From Variovorax brevis (GTDB lineage Bacteria > Pseudomonadota > Gammaproteobacteria > Burkholderiales > Burkholderiaceae_C): a DNA stretch of 64,000 nucleotides. Positions 28,519 through 38,669 of the stretch are shown in pieces (the first letter of the stretch is position 1; every line of letters begins with the position of its first letter). The stretch spans positions 806,001 to 870,000 of the forward strand of contig NZ_JASZYG010000002.1 in assembly GCF_030317105.1 (NCBI RefSeq), given 5' to 3'. The notes below the pieces were generated by a model. The model ran no database searches, was not told the DNA's origin, and saw only the letters and a program-made list of their open reading frames with translations. Made by a program: the position numbers and the translations under genes.

Positions 28519-28707
28519 GTGAACGGCGATGTCTTCTGGAGCGCGTTGGCGCTGGTCTTTGTCATCGAAGGCCTGCTGCCATTCTTCTCGCCCCGGAACT
28601 GGCGGCGCGGATTCTCGCAACTGATGCAACTGCGCGACGGTCAGTTGCGCTTCTTTGGCCTGTGCAGCATCGGGGTGGGCCTGTTGCTGCTCTGGCTGTC
28701 CAGTTAA
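28519..28707 (+). CDS. DUF2065 (YjeT-like) small membrane protein
   Basis: A 62-residue protein with two hydrophobic segments (about 5-22 and 46-60) separated by the conserved FFSPRNWRRGFSQLMQLRDGQLRFFGL. This is the DUF2065 pattern seen in E. coli YjeT, encoded between hflC and purA there as well. The start is GTG at 28519, with no ATG in frame before the first hydrophobic segment. Function unknown; its constant location with hflKC suggests a membrane or protease-related role, but that is inference. Confidence 0.88.
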   Translation: MNGDVFWSALALVFVIEGLLPFFSPRNWRRGFSQLMQLRDGQLRFFGLCSIGVGLLLLWLSS

Positions 28708-28726
28708 CCGGGCTCGCCTTCAGGCC

Positions 28727-28744
28727 GCGCGCACTTCGTGTCGC
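28727..28744. repeat. Second copy of the 18-bp dispersed repeat core
   Basis: GCGCGCACTTCGTGTCGC here is identical to the core at 3865-3882 in the suc operon. It lies in the 153-bp spacer between the DUF2065 gene and hisZ, again followed by GC-rich sequence. Confidence 0.6.
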
Positions 28745-28860
28745 GCGAAGCAAGGTGGAGCGCTGAAGCAGTGATCCGCCGGGTTGACCGGCAGAAGGCC
28801 TCGCGCGGGCCTGTAAAATCCACGTTTTATATCCCCCGGGACATTCGTTCCTCGCCTCCC

Positions 28861-30012
28861 ATGTCTGCCTGGGTTCTCCCGGATCACATTGCCGATGTGC
28901 TGCCTTCCGAGGCGCGCCACATCGAAGAACTCCGACGTCATTTGCTCGATACGGCTCGCGGCTACGGCTACGAACTGGTGATGCCGCCGATGCTGGAGCA
29001 TCTGGAATCGCTTCTGTCGGGCACCGGCGAAGCACTCGATCTCCAGACCTTCAAGCTGGTCGACCAGCTCTCCGGCCGCACGCTGGGGCTGCGCGCCGAC
29101 ACCACGCCGCAAGTGGCCCGCATCGATGCGCACCTGCTCAACCGCCAGGGCGTTGCACGCCTGTGCTATTGCGGCCCGGTGGTGCATACGCGCCCCGACC
29201 GCCCGCACGCCACGCGCGAGCCGCTGCAATTCGGCGCCGAGATCTACGGCCATGCCGGCCTGGAGGCCGACATCGAAGTCTTGCGCCTTGCGCAGGATTG
29301 CCTCGCTGCCGCCGGCATCGGCGAAGGCGCCATCGTCGACATGGCCGATGCGCGCATCGTGAGCGCCTTGCTCGCCGGTGCGACGAAGGATGCCGACGTC
29401 ATTGGCCGCGTGCATGCGGCGCTGGCCGCCAAGGACGCGAGCGAGCTGCGCAGCATCACGCACGGCTTTCCATCGGATTCGCGCGAAGGCTTGCTCGCGC
29501 TCGTGCAGCTGTTCGGCGACGTATCGGTGCTCGACGAGGCGCAACAGGCGCTCGCCGGTGTCGATGGCGTGCTGCCTGCCCTCGCTGACCTGCGGATGCT
29601 CGCCAGGCATCTCGAAGGCGCACGCGTGAGCTTCGACCTGGCCGACCTGCGCGGCTACGCCTACTACAGCGGCATGCGCTTCGGCATCTACGTCGAAGGC
29701 GCTGCCGATGCGCTGGTGCGCGGCGGCCGCTATGACGAGGTCGGCGCCGTGTTCGGGCGCAACCGTCCGGCGGTCGGCTTCAGCCTGGACGTGCGCGAAC
29801 TGGTCGGCGTGCTGCCGGCGCGTCCGCTGCGCGCCGCCATCCGTGCACCATGGCGCGATGCGGCGGGGCTGCGTTCGGCCATCGCCAAACTCCGCGGCCA
29901 GGGCGAAACCGTGGTCTGCGTGCTGCCGGGCCACGACAGCGAAATCGATGAATTCCATTGCGACCGCGAGCTCGTCGAGCAGGCCGGCCAATGGAGCGTG
30001 AAACCTATCTGA
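28861..30012 (+). CDS. hisZ: ATP phosphoribosyltransferase regulatory subunit HisZ
   Basis: Catalytically inactive HisRS paralogue that pairs with the short form of HisG in the first step of histidine synthesis. The 383-residue chain keeps the class II synthetase fold ([53 protein letters not shown]) but lacks the C-terminal anticodon domain and the histidine-specific VRGLDYY. ATG at 28861 is the natural start; there is no strong Shine-Dalgarno. hisG is not in this window. The hflC-hisZ-purA order is typical of betaproteobacteria. Confidence 0.93.
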   Translation: MSAWVLPDHIADVLPSEARHIEELRRHLLDTARGYGYELVMPPMLEHLESLLSGTGEALDLQTFKLVDQLSGRTLGLRADTTPQVARIDAHLLNRQGVARLCYCGPVVHTRPDRPHATREPLQFGAEIYGHAGLEADIEVLRLAQDCLAAAGIGEGAIVDMADARIVSALLAGATKDADVIGRVHAALAAKDASELRSITHGFPSDSREGLLALVQLFGDVSVLDEAQQALAGVDGVLPALADLRMLARHLEGARVSFDLADLRGYAYYSGMRFGIYVEGAADALVRGGRYDEVGAVFGRNRPAVGFSLDVRELVGVLPARPLRAAIRAPWRDAAGLRSAIAKLRGQGETVVCVLPGHDSEIDEFHCDRELVEQAGQWSVKPI

Positions 30013-31359
<1,347 letters not shown>

Positions 31360-31423
31360 TCCCGTCGCCCGCTTTTTTCCCATCCCCACGCCCGCGCAGA
31401 ACTACACCTGGAGCCAAGCAAAA

Positions 31424-31948
31424 ATGTTGACCGAAGACGGCAAGCACCTGTACGTCAGTTACGACGAGTACCACAACCTGATCGAAAAGCTGGCCATCAA
31501 GGTCCATCAGTCGGGCTGGGAGTTCGACACGATCCTGTGCCTTGCGCGCGGCGGCATGCGTCCGGGTGACGTGCTCTCGCGCATCTTCAACAAGCCGCTG
31601 GCCATCATGTCGACCAGTTCCTACCGCGCCGACGCCGGCACGATCCAGGGCCACCTCGACATCGCCCGCTACATCACCACGCCCAAGGGCGAGATTGCCG
31701 GCAAGGTGCTGCTGGTCGACGACCTGGCCGATTCGGGCCACACGTTGCACGCCGTGGTCGACATGCTGCGCAACAAGTACACGCCCATCACCGAACTGCG
31801 CAGCGCGGTGATCTGGACGAAGGCGCTGTCGACCTTCGAGCCGGACTACTCGGTGGAATTCCTGGCAACCAACCCGTGGATCCACCAGCCCTTCGAGGGG
31901 TACGACTCGCTCGGCGCTGAAAAGTTGATCGAGAAGTGGTCAGTCTGA
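31424..31948 (+). CDS. Purine-type phosphoribosyltransferase (hypoxanthine/xanthine-guanine family)
   Basis: A 174-residue type I phosphoribosyltransferase. The PRPP-binding loop VLLVDDLADSGHTL (about 99-112) and an upstream CLARGGMRPGD loop are intact. The sequence resembles Gpt/HGPRT-like salvage enzymes, but the specific base (guanine, xanthine or hypoxanthine) cannot be read from sequence alone. Its position after purA supports purine salvage. The stop is 5 bp from the stop of the convergent VOC gene. Confidence 0.85.
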   Translation: MLTEDGKHLYVSYDEYHNLIEKLAIKVHQSGWEFDTILCLARGGMRPGDVLSRIFNKPLAIMSTSSYRADAGTIQGHLDIARYITTPKGEIAGKVLLVDDLADSGHTLHAVVDMLRNKYTPITELRSAVIWTKALSTFEPDYSVEFLATNPWIHQPFEGYDSLGAEKLIEKWSV

Positions 31949-31953
31949 CCTGA

Positions 31954-32409
31954 CTACTTGGGCTGATCTGAACAGCCCGGATCGGCGTCATAGCGCTTTT
32001 GCATTTCATCGGTCGACACATCCTCGATGTGATGACCGATGTTCCAGCGATGGCCGAAGGGGTCGAAGAAGCTGCCTGAGCGCTCGCCATAGAACTGGTC
32101 CGCCAGCGGCATGTGGATCGTCGCACCGGCCTCCAGCGCCTTTGCGACCACCGCGTCGGCGTCGTCCACATGCAGGTGAATGGTGACGGGCGTCGCGCCG
32201 ATCGACTTCGGACTGCGAATGCCGTACTCCGCAAATTCCTCGCTGATCATCAGGGTCGCGCCGCCGAAATCCATCTCGACGTGGCCGACGCGGCCGCCCG
32301 GCTCGGTGAGCCGGAACTTCTCCGTCATGCCGAAGACGCGCGTGTAGAAATCGACGGCGGCGTTGGCGTCGTGCACGCAGATGTAGGGGAACATTTCACG
32401 GGTGGCCAT
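31954..32409 (-). CDS. VOC-family protein (PhnB/glyoxalase-like)
   Basis: A 151-residue vicinal-oxygen-chelate fold protein. The start FPYICVHDANAAVDFYTRVFGM, the central HLHVDDADAVVAKALEAGA and the ending FFDPFGHRWNIGHH fit the PhnB-like subgroup. Family members include metal-dependent lyases, dioxygenases and resistance proteins; no specific activity can be read here. It is 90 bp downstream of the AraC regulator gene on the same strand, and could be cotranscribed with it. Confidence 0.88.
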   Translation of the reverse strand: MATREMFPYICVHDANAAVDFYTRVFGMTEKFRLTEPGGRVGHVEMDFGGATLMISEEFAEYGIRSPKSIGATPVTIHLHVDDADAVVAKALEAGATIHMPLADQFYGERSGSFFDPFGHRWNIGHHIEDVSTDEMQKRYDADPGCSDQPK

Positions 32410-32499
32410 GCGGTTGCCTCATTTCAAAGAAGAAGACGGACAGGCGCCAATTTTCTGCCGCCGCGCGGCGCATGTCTTGAAGGAAATTGAAGTGCGTCT

Positions 32500-33357
32500 T
32501 CAGCGCGGCACGTGGCGCGCCGACGTCGGTGCCGCACGTCGCCAGGCCTGCGGCGCCATGCCCGCCAACTCGCCGAACTCGCGCGTCAGGTGCGACTGGT
32601 CGCTGAATCCCGCCTCCGCGGCGATGTCGGCCCAGCTGCGCAGAGGATCGCTGCCGGCAAGATCGAGCACCCGATCCAGCCGCCGCACGCGCGCATACGC
32701 CTTGGGCGTGAGGCCGGTCGCCCCGCGAAAGAGGGTGATGAAACGCCGATGGCTGTAGCCGCTGCGCGCCGCGAGTTCGCCAATGCCGGCGTCGCCCCAC
32801 GTCAACGCCTGCAAGGCCTGTGCGATGGCCGGATGCAAGCCGTGGATGCGGGAGGCGAGCGCCTCGGTCAGCAGGGCTTCCAGCACATCGAGCTGATCGG
32901 CGAGTCCTCCTGCGGCGTGCAGGCGCTCGAGAGCGAAGCCGGCACGGCGTCCCCAGAGCAATTCAAGGGGTGTGTGGCGGCCGGCCAGCACGTCCTCGGG
33001 TGCGCCCAGCAGCGCCAGTGCTGCACCGGGCCGAAGCTGTGCACCGACCGAGCACGCCGGTTGCGACACGTCTCGCACATAGAAGGCCGAGCGGGCACCG
33101 CCGACGATGGCGTAGCCAATGCTTTCGCCCCCGTCGTCGGTCGCGCTCGCGAACACGCGCAAGGGCGGGCCGGACAGCCGAAAGACCAGGTGCATGTAGC
33201 CCGTGGGCAGCACATGTTCTCGTGCGACGGGTGTGGCCGGCTGCCCGCCGGCGGGCGCACTCGCCCACATCTGCTGAACGTAGGGCCGCAGAAGCGGCGA
33301 GGGCGCACGCGTCAACAGCGTCGGTGGACGCAAGACAGACAGGTCGTCTTGTCGCAT
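32500..33357 (-). CDS. AraC-family transcriptional regulator
   Basis: A 285-residue regulator (ATG at 33357) with an N-terminal sensor region similar to DUF6597-type domains (PYVQQMWAS; HVLPTGYMHLVFRL). A C-terminal AraC double HTH covers roughly 185-280 (GIGELAARSGYSHRRFITLFRGATGLTPKAY; DIAAEAGFSDQSHLTREF). A longer frame upstream adds about 16 residues with no conserved character. It is divergent from the cystathionine beta-lyase gene with 40 bp between them, so it may control that gene or the VOC gene behind it (inference). Confidence 0.9.
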   Translation of the reverse strand: MRQDDLSVLRPPTLLTRAPSPLLRPYVQQMWASAPAGGQPATPVAREHVLPTGYMHLVFRLSGPPLRVFASATDDGGESIGYAIVGGARSAFYVRDVSQPACSVGAQLRPGAALALLGAPEDVLAGRHTPLELLWGRRAGFALERLHAAGGLADQLDVLEALLTEALASRIHGLHPAIAQALQALTWGDAGIGELAARSGYSHRRFITLFRGATGLTPKAYARVRRLDRVLDLAGSDPLRSWADIAAEAGFSDQSHLTREFGELAGMAPQAWRRAAPTSARHVPR

Positions 33358-33397
33358 CCCCGCATTGTGATCCCGCGGGCCGCGATAGCATCGCATC

Positions 33398-34591
33398 ATG
33401 AGCAAGCCATCGACCGACCTGATTCACCATCCCTACAAGCCGCCTGAGCACTTCCAGGCACCCCAGCCGGGGGTCTACAAGGCCTCCACGGTCTTCTTCA
33501 AGGACGTGGCCGCCATGCGCGCGCGGGACTGGAAGACGAAGGTCGGCTACACCTACGGCCTGCACGGCACGCCCACCACCTTCACGCTGGAGGAGCGGCT
33601 GGCGGCGCTGGAGGGCGGCAGCGAATGCTTGCTGGTGCCAAGCGGACTGGCGGCGATTTCGCTGGTGTGCTTTGCCTTGCTCAAGACGGGCGACGAAGTG
33701 CTGATTCCCGACAACGCCTACGGCCCCAACAAGGCGCTGGCGGCCGGCGAGCTGGCCAACTTCGGCATCACGCACCGGCTCTACGACGCGATGAATCCAC
33801 AGGACCTGGCTGCCAAGCTTTCCGAACGCACGCGGCTCGTGTGGCTCGAGGCGGCAGGCTCCGTGACGATGGAGTTCCCCGACCTGCCCGCGCTCGCGCG
33901 CCTGTGCCGCGACGCCGGCGTGTTCAGCGCGCTGGACAACACCTGGGGCGCGGGCCTGGCCTTCAATCCCTTCGACCTCGAAGGCGACGGCGAGGGGGTG
34001 GACGTCTCGGTGCATGCCCTCACCAAGTACCCCAGCGGCGGCGGCGACGTGCTCATGGGCAGTGTGGTCTCCCGCGACCCGGCGCTGCACATCAAGCTCA
34101 AGCTCACGCACATGCGCATCGGTTTCGGCATCGGCGTGGACGACGTCCAGGTGGTGATGCGTTCCTTGCCCAGCATGGCGCTGCGCTACCGTGCACACGA
34201 CCAGTCGGCGCGGGTGCTCGCGCGCTGGCTCGCCAACCGCGAGGAAATCGCGCAGGTCCTGCATCCGGCCATCGAAGGCTCACCCGGCCATGAAAACTGG
34301 CGTGCGCTTTGCGGTGGCACCGACCTCGCGGCCGGCCTTTTCTCGGTGGTCTTCGATGAGCGCTACAGCACCGCGCAGGTCGATCGATTCTGCGATGCCT
34401 TGCAACTTTTTCGGCTCGGTTACTCATGGGGCGGCCCCATCAGCCTCGTCGTGCCTTATGACATCGGATTGATGCGCGATGCCAAGGTGGCGCGCTGGCC
34501 GCACAAGGGCACGCTGGTGCGCTTTTCGGTCGGACTGGAGGCGGTCGAAGACCTGCAGGCGGACCTCGAACGCGCGCTGGCTGCGCTCTGA
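33398..34591 (+). CDS. metC: Cystathionine beta-lyase
   Basis: A Cys/Met-metabolism PLP enzyme of 397 residues. It cleaves cystathionine to homocysteine, pyruvate and ammonia. The PLP lysine is Lys210 in ALTKYPSGGGDVLMG; other family markers are YTYGLHGTPTTFTLEERLAALEGG and LVWLEAAGSVTMEFPD. The sequence is nearer to proteobacterial MetC than to MetB or MetZ, but the substrate cannot be proven from sequence. It is divergent from the AraC regulator. A small basic protein gene follows after 68 bp. Confidence 0.87.
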   Translation: MSKPSTDLIHHPYKPPEHFQAPQPGVYKASTVFFKDVAAMRARDWKTKVGYTYGLHGTPTTFTLEERLAALEGGSECLLVPSGLAAISLVCFALLKTGDEVLIPDNAYGPNKALAAGELANFGITHRLYDAMNPQDLAAKLSERTRLVWLEAAGSVTMEFPDLPALARLCRDAGVFSALDNTWGAGLAFNPFDLEGDGEGVDVSVHALTKYPSGGGDVLMGSVVSRDPALHIKLKLTHMRIGFGIGVDDVQVVMRSLPSMALRYRAHDQSARVLARWLANREEIAQVLHPAIEGSPGHENWRALCGGTDLAAGLFSVVFDERYSTAQVDRFCDALQLFRLGYSWGGPISLVVPYDIGLMRDAKVARWPHKGTLVRFSVGLEAVEDLQADLERALAAL

Positions 34592-34659
34592 AAGGCCCGG
34601 GTTATCGCGTACATTCGACCCATCGCCGTCACATTGACGGGACTGTTCAAGGAGAAACA

Positions 34660-34863
34660 GTGGCAACACCGAACTACGGTTATGAAAAGCGCCAAAAGGA
34701 GCTTGCCAAGAAGAAGAAGAAGGAAGAAAAGCTCCGGGCCAAGGCCGACCGCAAACTCAATCCGGGTGGCGATGGACTGGAGCCGGGAGATCCGGAAACC
34801 GATGTGGCCTCGCTTGAACACGATCCGCCCATCGCACCCGAACTGCCCACCAAGAGCGGCTGA
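34660..34863 (+). CDS. Small highly charged protein of unknown function
   Basis: A 67-residue protein starting at GTG 34660 behind a strong AAGGAGA (34649-34655). The N-terminal half is extremely basic (YEKRQKELAKKKKKEEKLRAK), the C-terminal half is acidic and Pro-rich (DPETDVASLEHDPP). The strong ribosome-binding site and the terminator directly behind it indicate a real gene. I know similar small proteins in Comamonadaceae only as hypothetical. A nucleic-acid contact is possible but speculative. Confidence 0.75.
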   Translation: MATPNYGYEKRQKELAKKKKKEEKLRAKADRKLNPGGDGLEPGDPETDVASLEHDPPIAPELPTKSG

Positions 34864-34889
34864 GCGCAATCCCTCGCAAAAAGAAAGCA

Positions 34890-34925
34890 AGCCACTGTCC
34901 GATGGACTCGGACGGTGGCTTTTTT
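34890..34925. terminator. Bidirectional Rho-independent terminator
   Basis: An 11-bp stem with one G-U pair (left arm 34890-34900, right arm 34910-34920), a 9-base loop and a T run at 34920-34925. On the other strand the A-rich sequence at 34878-34889 gives a T-rich tail. It serves the + gene ending at 34863 and the - gene ending at 34941. Confidence 0.88.
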
Positions 34926-34940
34926 CTTTGGCGCAGCGCC

Positions 34941-35606
34941 TTACTTGAGCAGCTTTTGCAACTCCGGCCAGACGTTGTCGAGCATCCGTGCCTGCGCGGC
35001 GGCCGTGGGGTGGATGCGATCGGCCTGGAAGAGGCTCGCCGCGTCCGGCGCGTCCGCAACGCCCTTCAGCAGGAAGGGCACGAGCGCCGCCTTGGTGCTG
35101 GACGCGACCTGGGCGAACATCGCCTCGAAGCGGCGCGTGTAGTCGGAGCCATAGTTCGGCGGCACCTGGATGCCGACGATCAGCACCTTGGCACCGGCCG
35201 CCTGTGCTGCACGCGTCATCTGCGTGAGGTTCTCCTGCGTGCCTTGCAGCGGAAGGCCGCGCAGCGCGTCATTGGCGCCGAGTTCGAGCACCACGTGGGT
35301 CGGCTTTTCCTGCGCGAGCAGCGCGCCCAACCGGGCACGGCCCCCCGAACTGGTGTCGCCGCTGATACTGGCATTGACGACCGTCGCGGGAATCTTCTGT
35401 TCCGCGATGCGCCTTTGCATCAGGGGCACCCAGCCGTCGCCGCGCTTGAGGCCATACTCGGCGCTGAGCGAGTCGCCAACCACCAGGATGACCGCGCGCT
35501 TGCCGCTGCCCGTCTGGGCTTGCGCACTCGCCCAGTACCCTGCCGTGCCGGCGAGCGTGCCGGCCAAGATAAAGTCACGGCGATTCACCACGCCAAAGCC
35601 ATTCAT
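34941..35606 (-). CDS. tesA: Arylesterase/lysophospholipase, SGNH-hydrolase family (TesA-like)
   Basis: A 221-residue exported esterase. The N-terminus has an RRDF twin-arginine-like motif before a hydrophobic segment, cleaved around AQA (about 30). The SGNH residues are all present: GDSLS (Ser46), Gly in ISGDTSSGG, Asn112 in GAND, and Asp196/His199 in DRIHP. Substrates in this family are short acyl esters, thioesters and lysophospholipids. On the minus strand the start is preceded by AGAAGGG. Its ATG overlaps the ATG of the divergent ABC gene by two bases; tesA with a divergent ybbA is conserved in proteobacteria. Confidence 0.9.
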   Translation of the reverse strand: MNGFGVVNRRDFILAGTLAGTAGYWASAQAQTGSGKRAVILVVGDSLSAEYGLKRGDGWVPLMQRRIAEQKIPATVVNASISGDTSSGGRARLGALLAQEKPTHVVLELGANDALRGLPLQGTQENLTQMTRAAQAAGAKVLIVGIQVPPNYGSDYTRRFEAMFAQVASSTKAALVPFLLKGVADAPDAASLFQADRIHPTAAAQARMLDNVWPELQKLLK

Positions 35607-36318
35607 GTCCCAAAACCCTTCTGTAGGTCAGTCCCAAGCAATTGTTGCCGTCGAGCACGTGTTCAAGTCCGTCTCGGACTCGACCGGCACACTGGACATT
35701 CTGCAGGACATTGACTTCACGCTGGGCGCGCGGCAAACGGCCGCCATCGTGGGCGCCTCGGGATCGGGCAAGAGCACGCTGCTGTCGATCATCGCCGGGC
35801 TGGACACGCCCACGCGCGGCACCGTCCGGCTGGCGGGCCAGGACATCTTTGCGATCGACGAGGACGAGCGGGCCGCCTTGCGGGCGCAGAAGGTCGGCTT
35901 CGTGTTCCAGAGCTTCCAGTTGCTGGGCAATCTCACGGCGCTCGAGAACGTGATGCTTCCGCTGGAACTGGCCAACCGCAAGGACGCGCGCAAGGCCGCC
36001 GCGGAGATGCTCTCGCGCGTGGGCCTGGGCCAGCGGCTGGGCCATTACCCCAAGGTGCTTTCGGGTGGCGAACAGCAGCGCGTGGCGCTGGCCCGTGCCT
36101 TCGTCGTGCAGCCCGCACTGTTGCTCGCCGACGAGCCCACGGGGAGCCTTGACTTCGCGACCGGCGAGCAGGTCATGCGGCTCATGTTCGACCTCAACCG
36201 CGAACTGGGCACCACGCTCGTGCTGGTGACGCACGACCGCGGCATTGCGGATCGCTGTGAGCACCGCATCACGATCGAGGCGGGGCGCGTCAAGGCGGGG
36301 GACGAGATCGGCGTCTGA
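35605..36318 (+). CDS. ABC transporter ATP-binding protein, YbbA/LolD-like
   Basis: A 237-residue ABC ATPase of the MacB/LolD/YbbA group. Walker [10 protein letters not shown] is at residues 50-58, the Q-loop is VFQSFQL, the signature LSGGEQQR and Walker [10 protein letters not shown] follow, then the H-loop LVTHD. In E. coli ybbA sits divergent to tesA and is followed by the permease gene ybbP; here no permease follows, and the next gene is rlmB. The partner must be encoded elsewhere. The start ATG overlaps that of the esterase on the opposite strand (CATG at 35604-35607). Confidence 0.9.
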   Translation: MSQNPSVGQSQAIVAVEHVFKSVSDSTGTLDILQDIDFTLGARQTAAIVGASGSGKSTLLSIIAGLDTPTRGTVRLAGQDIFAIDEDERAALRAQKVGFVFQSFQLLGNLTALENVMLPLELANRKDARKAAAEMLSRVGLGQRLGHYPKVLSGGEQQRVALARAFVVQPALLLADEPTGSLDFATGEQVMRLMFDLNRELGTTLVLVTHDRGIADRCEHRITIEAGRVKAGDEIGV

Positions 36319-36367
36319 GGGAAGGGTGAAGGCCGTGCGCAGGAGGCGCGCGGTGCCCCCATCCCGA

Positions 36368-36388
36368 CCTTCCCCCGGGAGGGGAAGG
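36368..36388. repeat. REP-like palindrome between the ABC gene and rlmB
   Basis: CCTTCCCC-CGGGA-GGGGAAGG is a perfect 8-bp stem with a 5-base loop, preceded by CCCCCATCCCGA. It resembles in layout the REP copies at 44119-44235. It has no T tract. Confidence 0.5.
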
Positions 36389-36445
36389 AGGAAGGCAGAG
36401 TTGCCGCAAGTCCGGCCGTGTCGGGCGAGGCTCGATAATCGCTGG

Positions 36446-37204
36446 ATGTCTTCCCCCAAAGTGATCTTCGGCTTTCATGCCGTGGGTGTGCGCATCAAGA
36501 CCGCACCCAAATCGGTGATCGAAGTGCTCTTCGACGCCAGCCGCCGCGATGCGCGAATGAAGCAGTTCGTGGCGAAGGCGCAAGACGCCGGTGTTCGCCT
36601 CATCGAAGCCGACGGTGCGCGCCTGTCCAAGCTCAGCGGCAGCCACGGACACCAGGGCGTCGCGGCCCGCGTGGAGCCGATCCCGCAGACTCATTCGCTG
36701 GACGAGTTGCTCGAGACGCTGGAAGCGGCGGGCACCGTGCCGCTGTTGCTGGTTCTCGACGGCGTTACCGATCCACACAACTTGGGCGCCTGCCTGCGCG
36801 TGGCCGACGGTGCCGGCGCGCATGCGGTCATCGCCCCCAAGGACCACGCTGCCGGCATCAACGCCACAGTGGCGAAGGTCGCCAGCGGTGCGGCCGAGAC
36901 GGTGCCGTACTTCATGGTGACCAACCTTGCGCGCACCCTGGGCGAACTCAAGGAGCGCAACATCTGGTGCGTCGGCACCAGTGACGACGCGCCGGGCACG
37001 CTGTATCAAAGTGACCTCAAGCGCCCGGTCGCCCTTGTGCTGGGCGCGGAAGGCGCGGGCATGCGCCAGCTCACGCGCAAGAGCTGCGACGAACTCATCA
37101 GCATTCCGATGGCGGGCGCGGTGGAGAGCCTGAACGTTTCCGTGGCCAGCGGCGTGTGCCTGTACGAAGCGCTGCGTCAGCGCACGTCCGTCAAAGCAGC
37201 GTAA
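36446..37204 (+). CDS. rlmB: 23S rRNA (guanosine-2251-2'-O)-methyltransferase RlmB
   Basis: SPOUT/TrmH-family methyltransferase. The ATG at 36446 gives 252 residues: an N-terminal substrate-binding domain ([35 protein letters not shown]) and the knotted C-terminal domain with [22 protein letters not shown] and [15 protein letters not shown]. These motifs and the length match RlmB. Upstream in-frame residues read through a REP-like repeat and were rejected. It is convergent with the DUF3237 gene; the two open frames overlap by 14 bp at their 3' ends. Confidence 0.93.
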   Translation: MSSPKVIFGFHAVGVRIKTAPKSVIEVLFDASRRDARMKQFVAKAQDAGVRLIEADGARLSKLSGSHGHQGVAARVEPIPQTHSLDELLETLEAAGTVPLLLVLDGVTDPHNLGACLRVADGAGAHAVIAPKDHAAGINATVAKVASGAAETVPYFMVTNLARTLGELKERNIWCVGTSDDAPGTLYQSDLKRPVALVLGAEGAGMRQLTRKSCDELISIPMAGAVESLNVSVASGVCLYEALRQRTSVKAA

Positions 37205-37673
37205 AGAAGCGCATCACCACCTGCGCCGGATGGCGCACGCCGACCCCGACGAACATGCGCTCGCAAATCCAGCGCAAGGACTCGGATGAGGTCTCGAAGC
37301 TCGGACTGCAACGGAAGTAGATGCTGGCGGGGTCCACCGCCTCGCCGCGCAGCAGCCTGGCCATGACCTGCGCGGGCGCGGCGCGCACGGCCCGGTTCTG
37401 CACAAAGATCAGATCGCCAGCATCGGTTTCCAGCCCGTATCGGGCGTCGAGTTCGGACAACGTGTCGCTCACGATGAGCTGGAAGTCGCTTCCCCCCGGC
37501 AAGACGCGCGCCGTCCAGCCATGCCCTTGCGCGCTGCCGCCGAGGATGGGCACCACGCGCCGCAGCCCCCGCGTGGATCGACCCAGCACCTGCGGCGCTG
37601 CCACGTCAACCTGCAGGTCGGCAAAGTGCTCCAGGCCAGGAGCGGCGAGGGGATCGAATGCGCTGGTCGACAT
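37191..37673 (-). CDS. DUF3237 domain protein
   Basis: A 160-residue protein starting at ATG 37673. The pattern LEHFADLQVDVAAPQVLG at the start, GDLIFVQNRAVRAAP in the middle and ending [18 protein letters not shown] is typical of DUF3237, an uncharacterised beta-barrel family. A longer upstream frame reads into the aldo/keto reductase gene and was rejected. It is the last gene of a minus-strand run (chrA pair, aldo/keto reductase, DUF3237), 11 bp behind the reductase. Function unknown. Confidence 0.85.
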   Translation of the reverse strand: MSTSAFDPLAAPGLEHFADLQVDVAAPQVLGRSTRGLRRVVPILGGSAQGHGWTARVLPGGSDFQLIVSDTLSELDARYGLETDAGDLIFVQNRAVRAAPAQVMARLLRGEAVDPASIYFRCSPSFETSSESLRWICERMFVGVGVRHPAQVVMRFFTLL

Positions 37674-37684
37674 GGTGCCGTTGC

Positions 37685-38644
37685 CTACTTCGTCTCGGCG
37701 CTGGCCGCGTCGAGCGCGGCGATGGTTCCCGCGTCGAGGTTCAGCTGCGCGGCGGCGGTGAGTTCGTTCAACTGCGCAATCGAGGTGGCGCTGGCAATGG
37801 GCGCCGTAATCGAAGGCCGCGCGATCTGCCATGCGATGGCGATCTGGCCGGGCGCGAAGCCGTATTGCCGTGCCGCCTTGTCCAGTGCATCGAGGATCCT
37901 CAGCCCGCGCGGGTTGAGGTACTTCTTCGTCGTGTTCGCGCCGCGGGCGCTCTTGCTGGCGTCCGCTTCGGTGCGGTACTTGCCGGTCAGGAAACCTGCG
38001 GCGAGCGCATAGAAGTTGATCACGCCGACGCCGCGCTTCACGCACAGCGGCTCGAGTTCGTCCTCGAACACGGCGCGGTCATAGAGGTTGTAGAGGGGCT
38101 GCAGGCTTTCATAGCGCGGCAGGCCGGCGCGCTCGGCCACGTCGAGCGCTTCGGCCAGGCGTGGCGCGCTGTAGTTGGACGCGCCGATGGCACGCACCTT
38201 GCCGACCTTGATGAGTTCCGCAAATGCGCCGAGCGTGTCCTCCAGCGGTGTGTCGGCGTCATCGTCGTGCGATTGATAGAGGTCGATGTGGTCCGTCTTG
38301 AGCCGGCGCAGCGACGCGTCCACCGCTTCGCGGATGTAGGCGGGTGACAGGCCGACTTTCTTCTCGCCCATCGGCTTGCCGACCTTCGTGGCCAGCACCA
38401 CGCGGTTGCGTTTGCCGGTCTGGCGCAGCCACTTGCCGATGATCGTTTCCGACTCGCCACCGACGTGGCCCGGAACCCAGCTGGAATAGACGTCGGCCGT
38501 GTCGACGAAGTTGAACCCCGCATCGAGCCACGCGTCGAGCAGGCGGAACGACATCGCCTCGTCCACCGTCCAGCCGAACACGTTGCCACCGAAGGCCAGG
38601 GGAGACACTTGAAGGCCGGAGCGGCCAAGGGGACGAAGGTTCAT
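37685..38644 (-). CDS. Aldo/keto reductase
   Basis: A 319-residue NADPH-dependent TIM-barrel oxidoreductase. The catalytic tetrad is intact: Asp48, Tyr53 (in VDTADVYSSW), Lys87 (ATKVGK) and His126 (YQSHDDD). The cofactor-side motif GVINFYALAAGFLTGKY fits the YajO/AKR11-12 like group. The substrate is unknown. It follows the second ChrA gene by 25 bp and precedes DUF3237 by 11 bp on the minus strand, which suggests one transcript. Confidence 0.9.
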   Translation of the reverse strand: MNLRPLGRSGLQVSPLAFGGNVFGWTVDEAMSFRLLDAWLDAGFNFVDTADVYSSWVPGHVGGESETIIGKWLRQTGKRNRVVLATKVGKPMGEKKVGLSPAYIREAVDASLRRLKTDHIDLYQSHDDDADTPLEDTLGAFAELIKVGKVRAIGASNYSAPRLAEALDVAERAGLPRYESLQPLYNLYDRAVFEDELEPLCVKRGVGVINFYALAAGFLTGKYRTEADASKSARGANTTKKYLNPRGLRILDALDKAARQYGFAPGQIAIAWQIARPSITAPIASATSIAQLNELTAAAQLNLDAGTIAALDAASAETK

Positions 38645-38669
38645 GGAAAGTTTCCTCGCAAGTTGAAAT

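Noticed and set aside
28784-28819. hisZ promoter from TTGACC (28784-28789) and TAAAAT (28814-28819)
   Set aside because: The spacing is 24 bp, far from the optimum, so I do not count it as a promoter.
36368-36388. Intrinsic terminator after the ABC ATPase gene
   Set aside because: The stem is good but there is no T tract on either side; it fits a REP-like element better.
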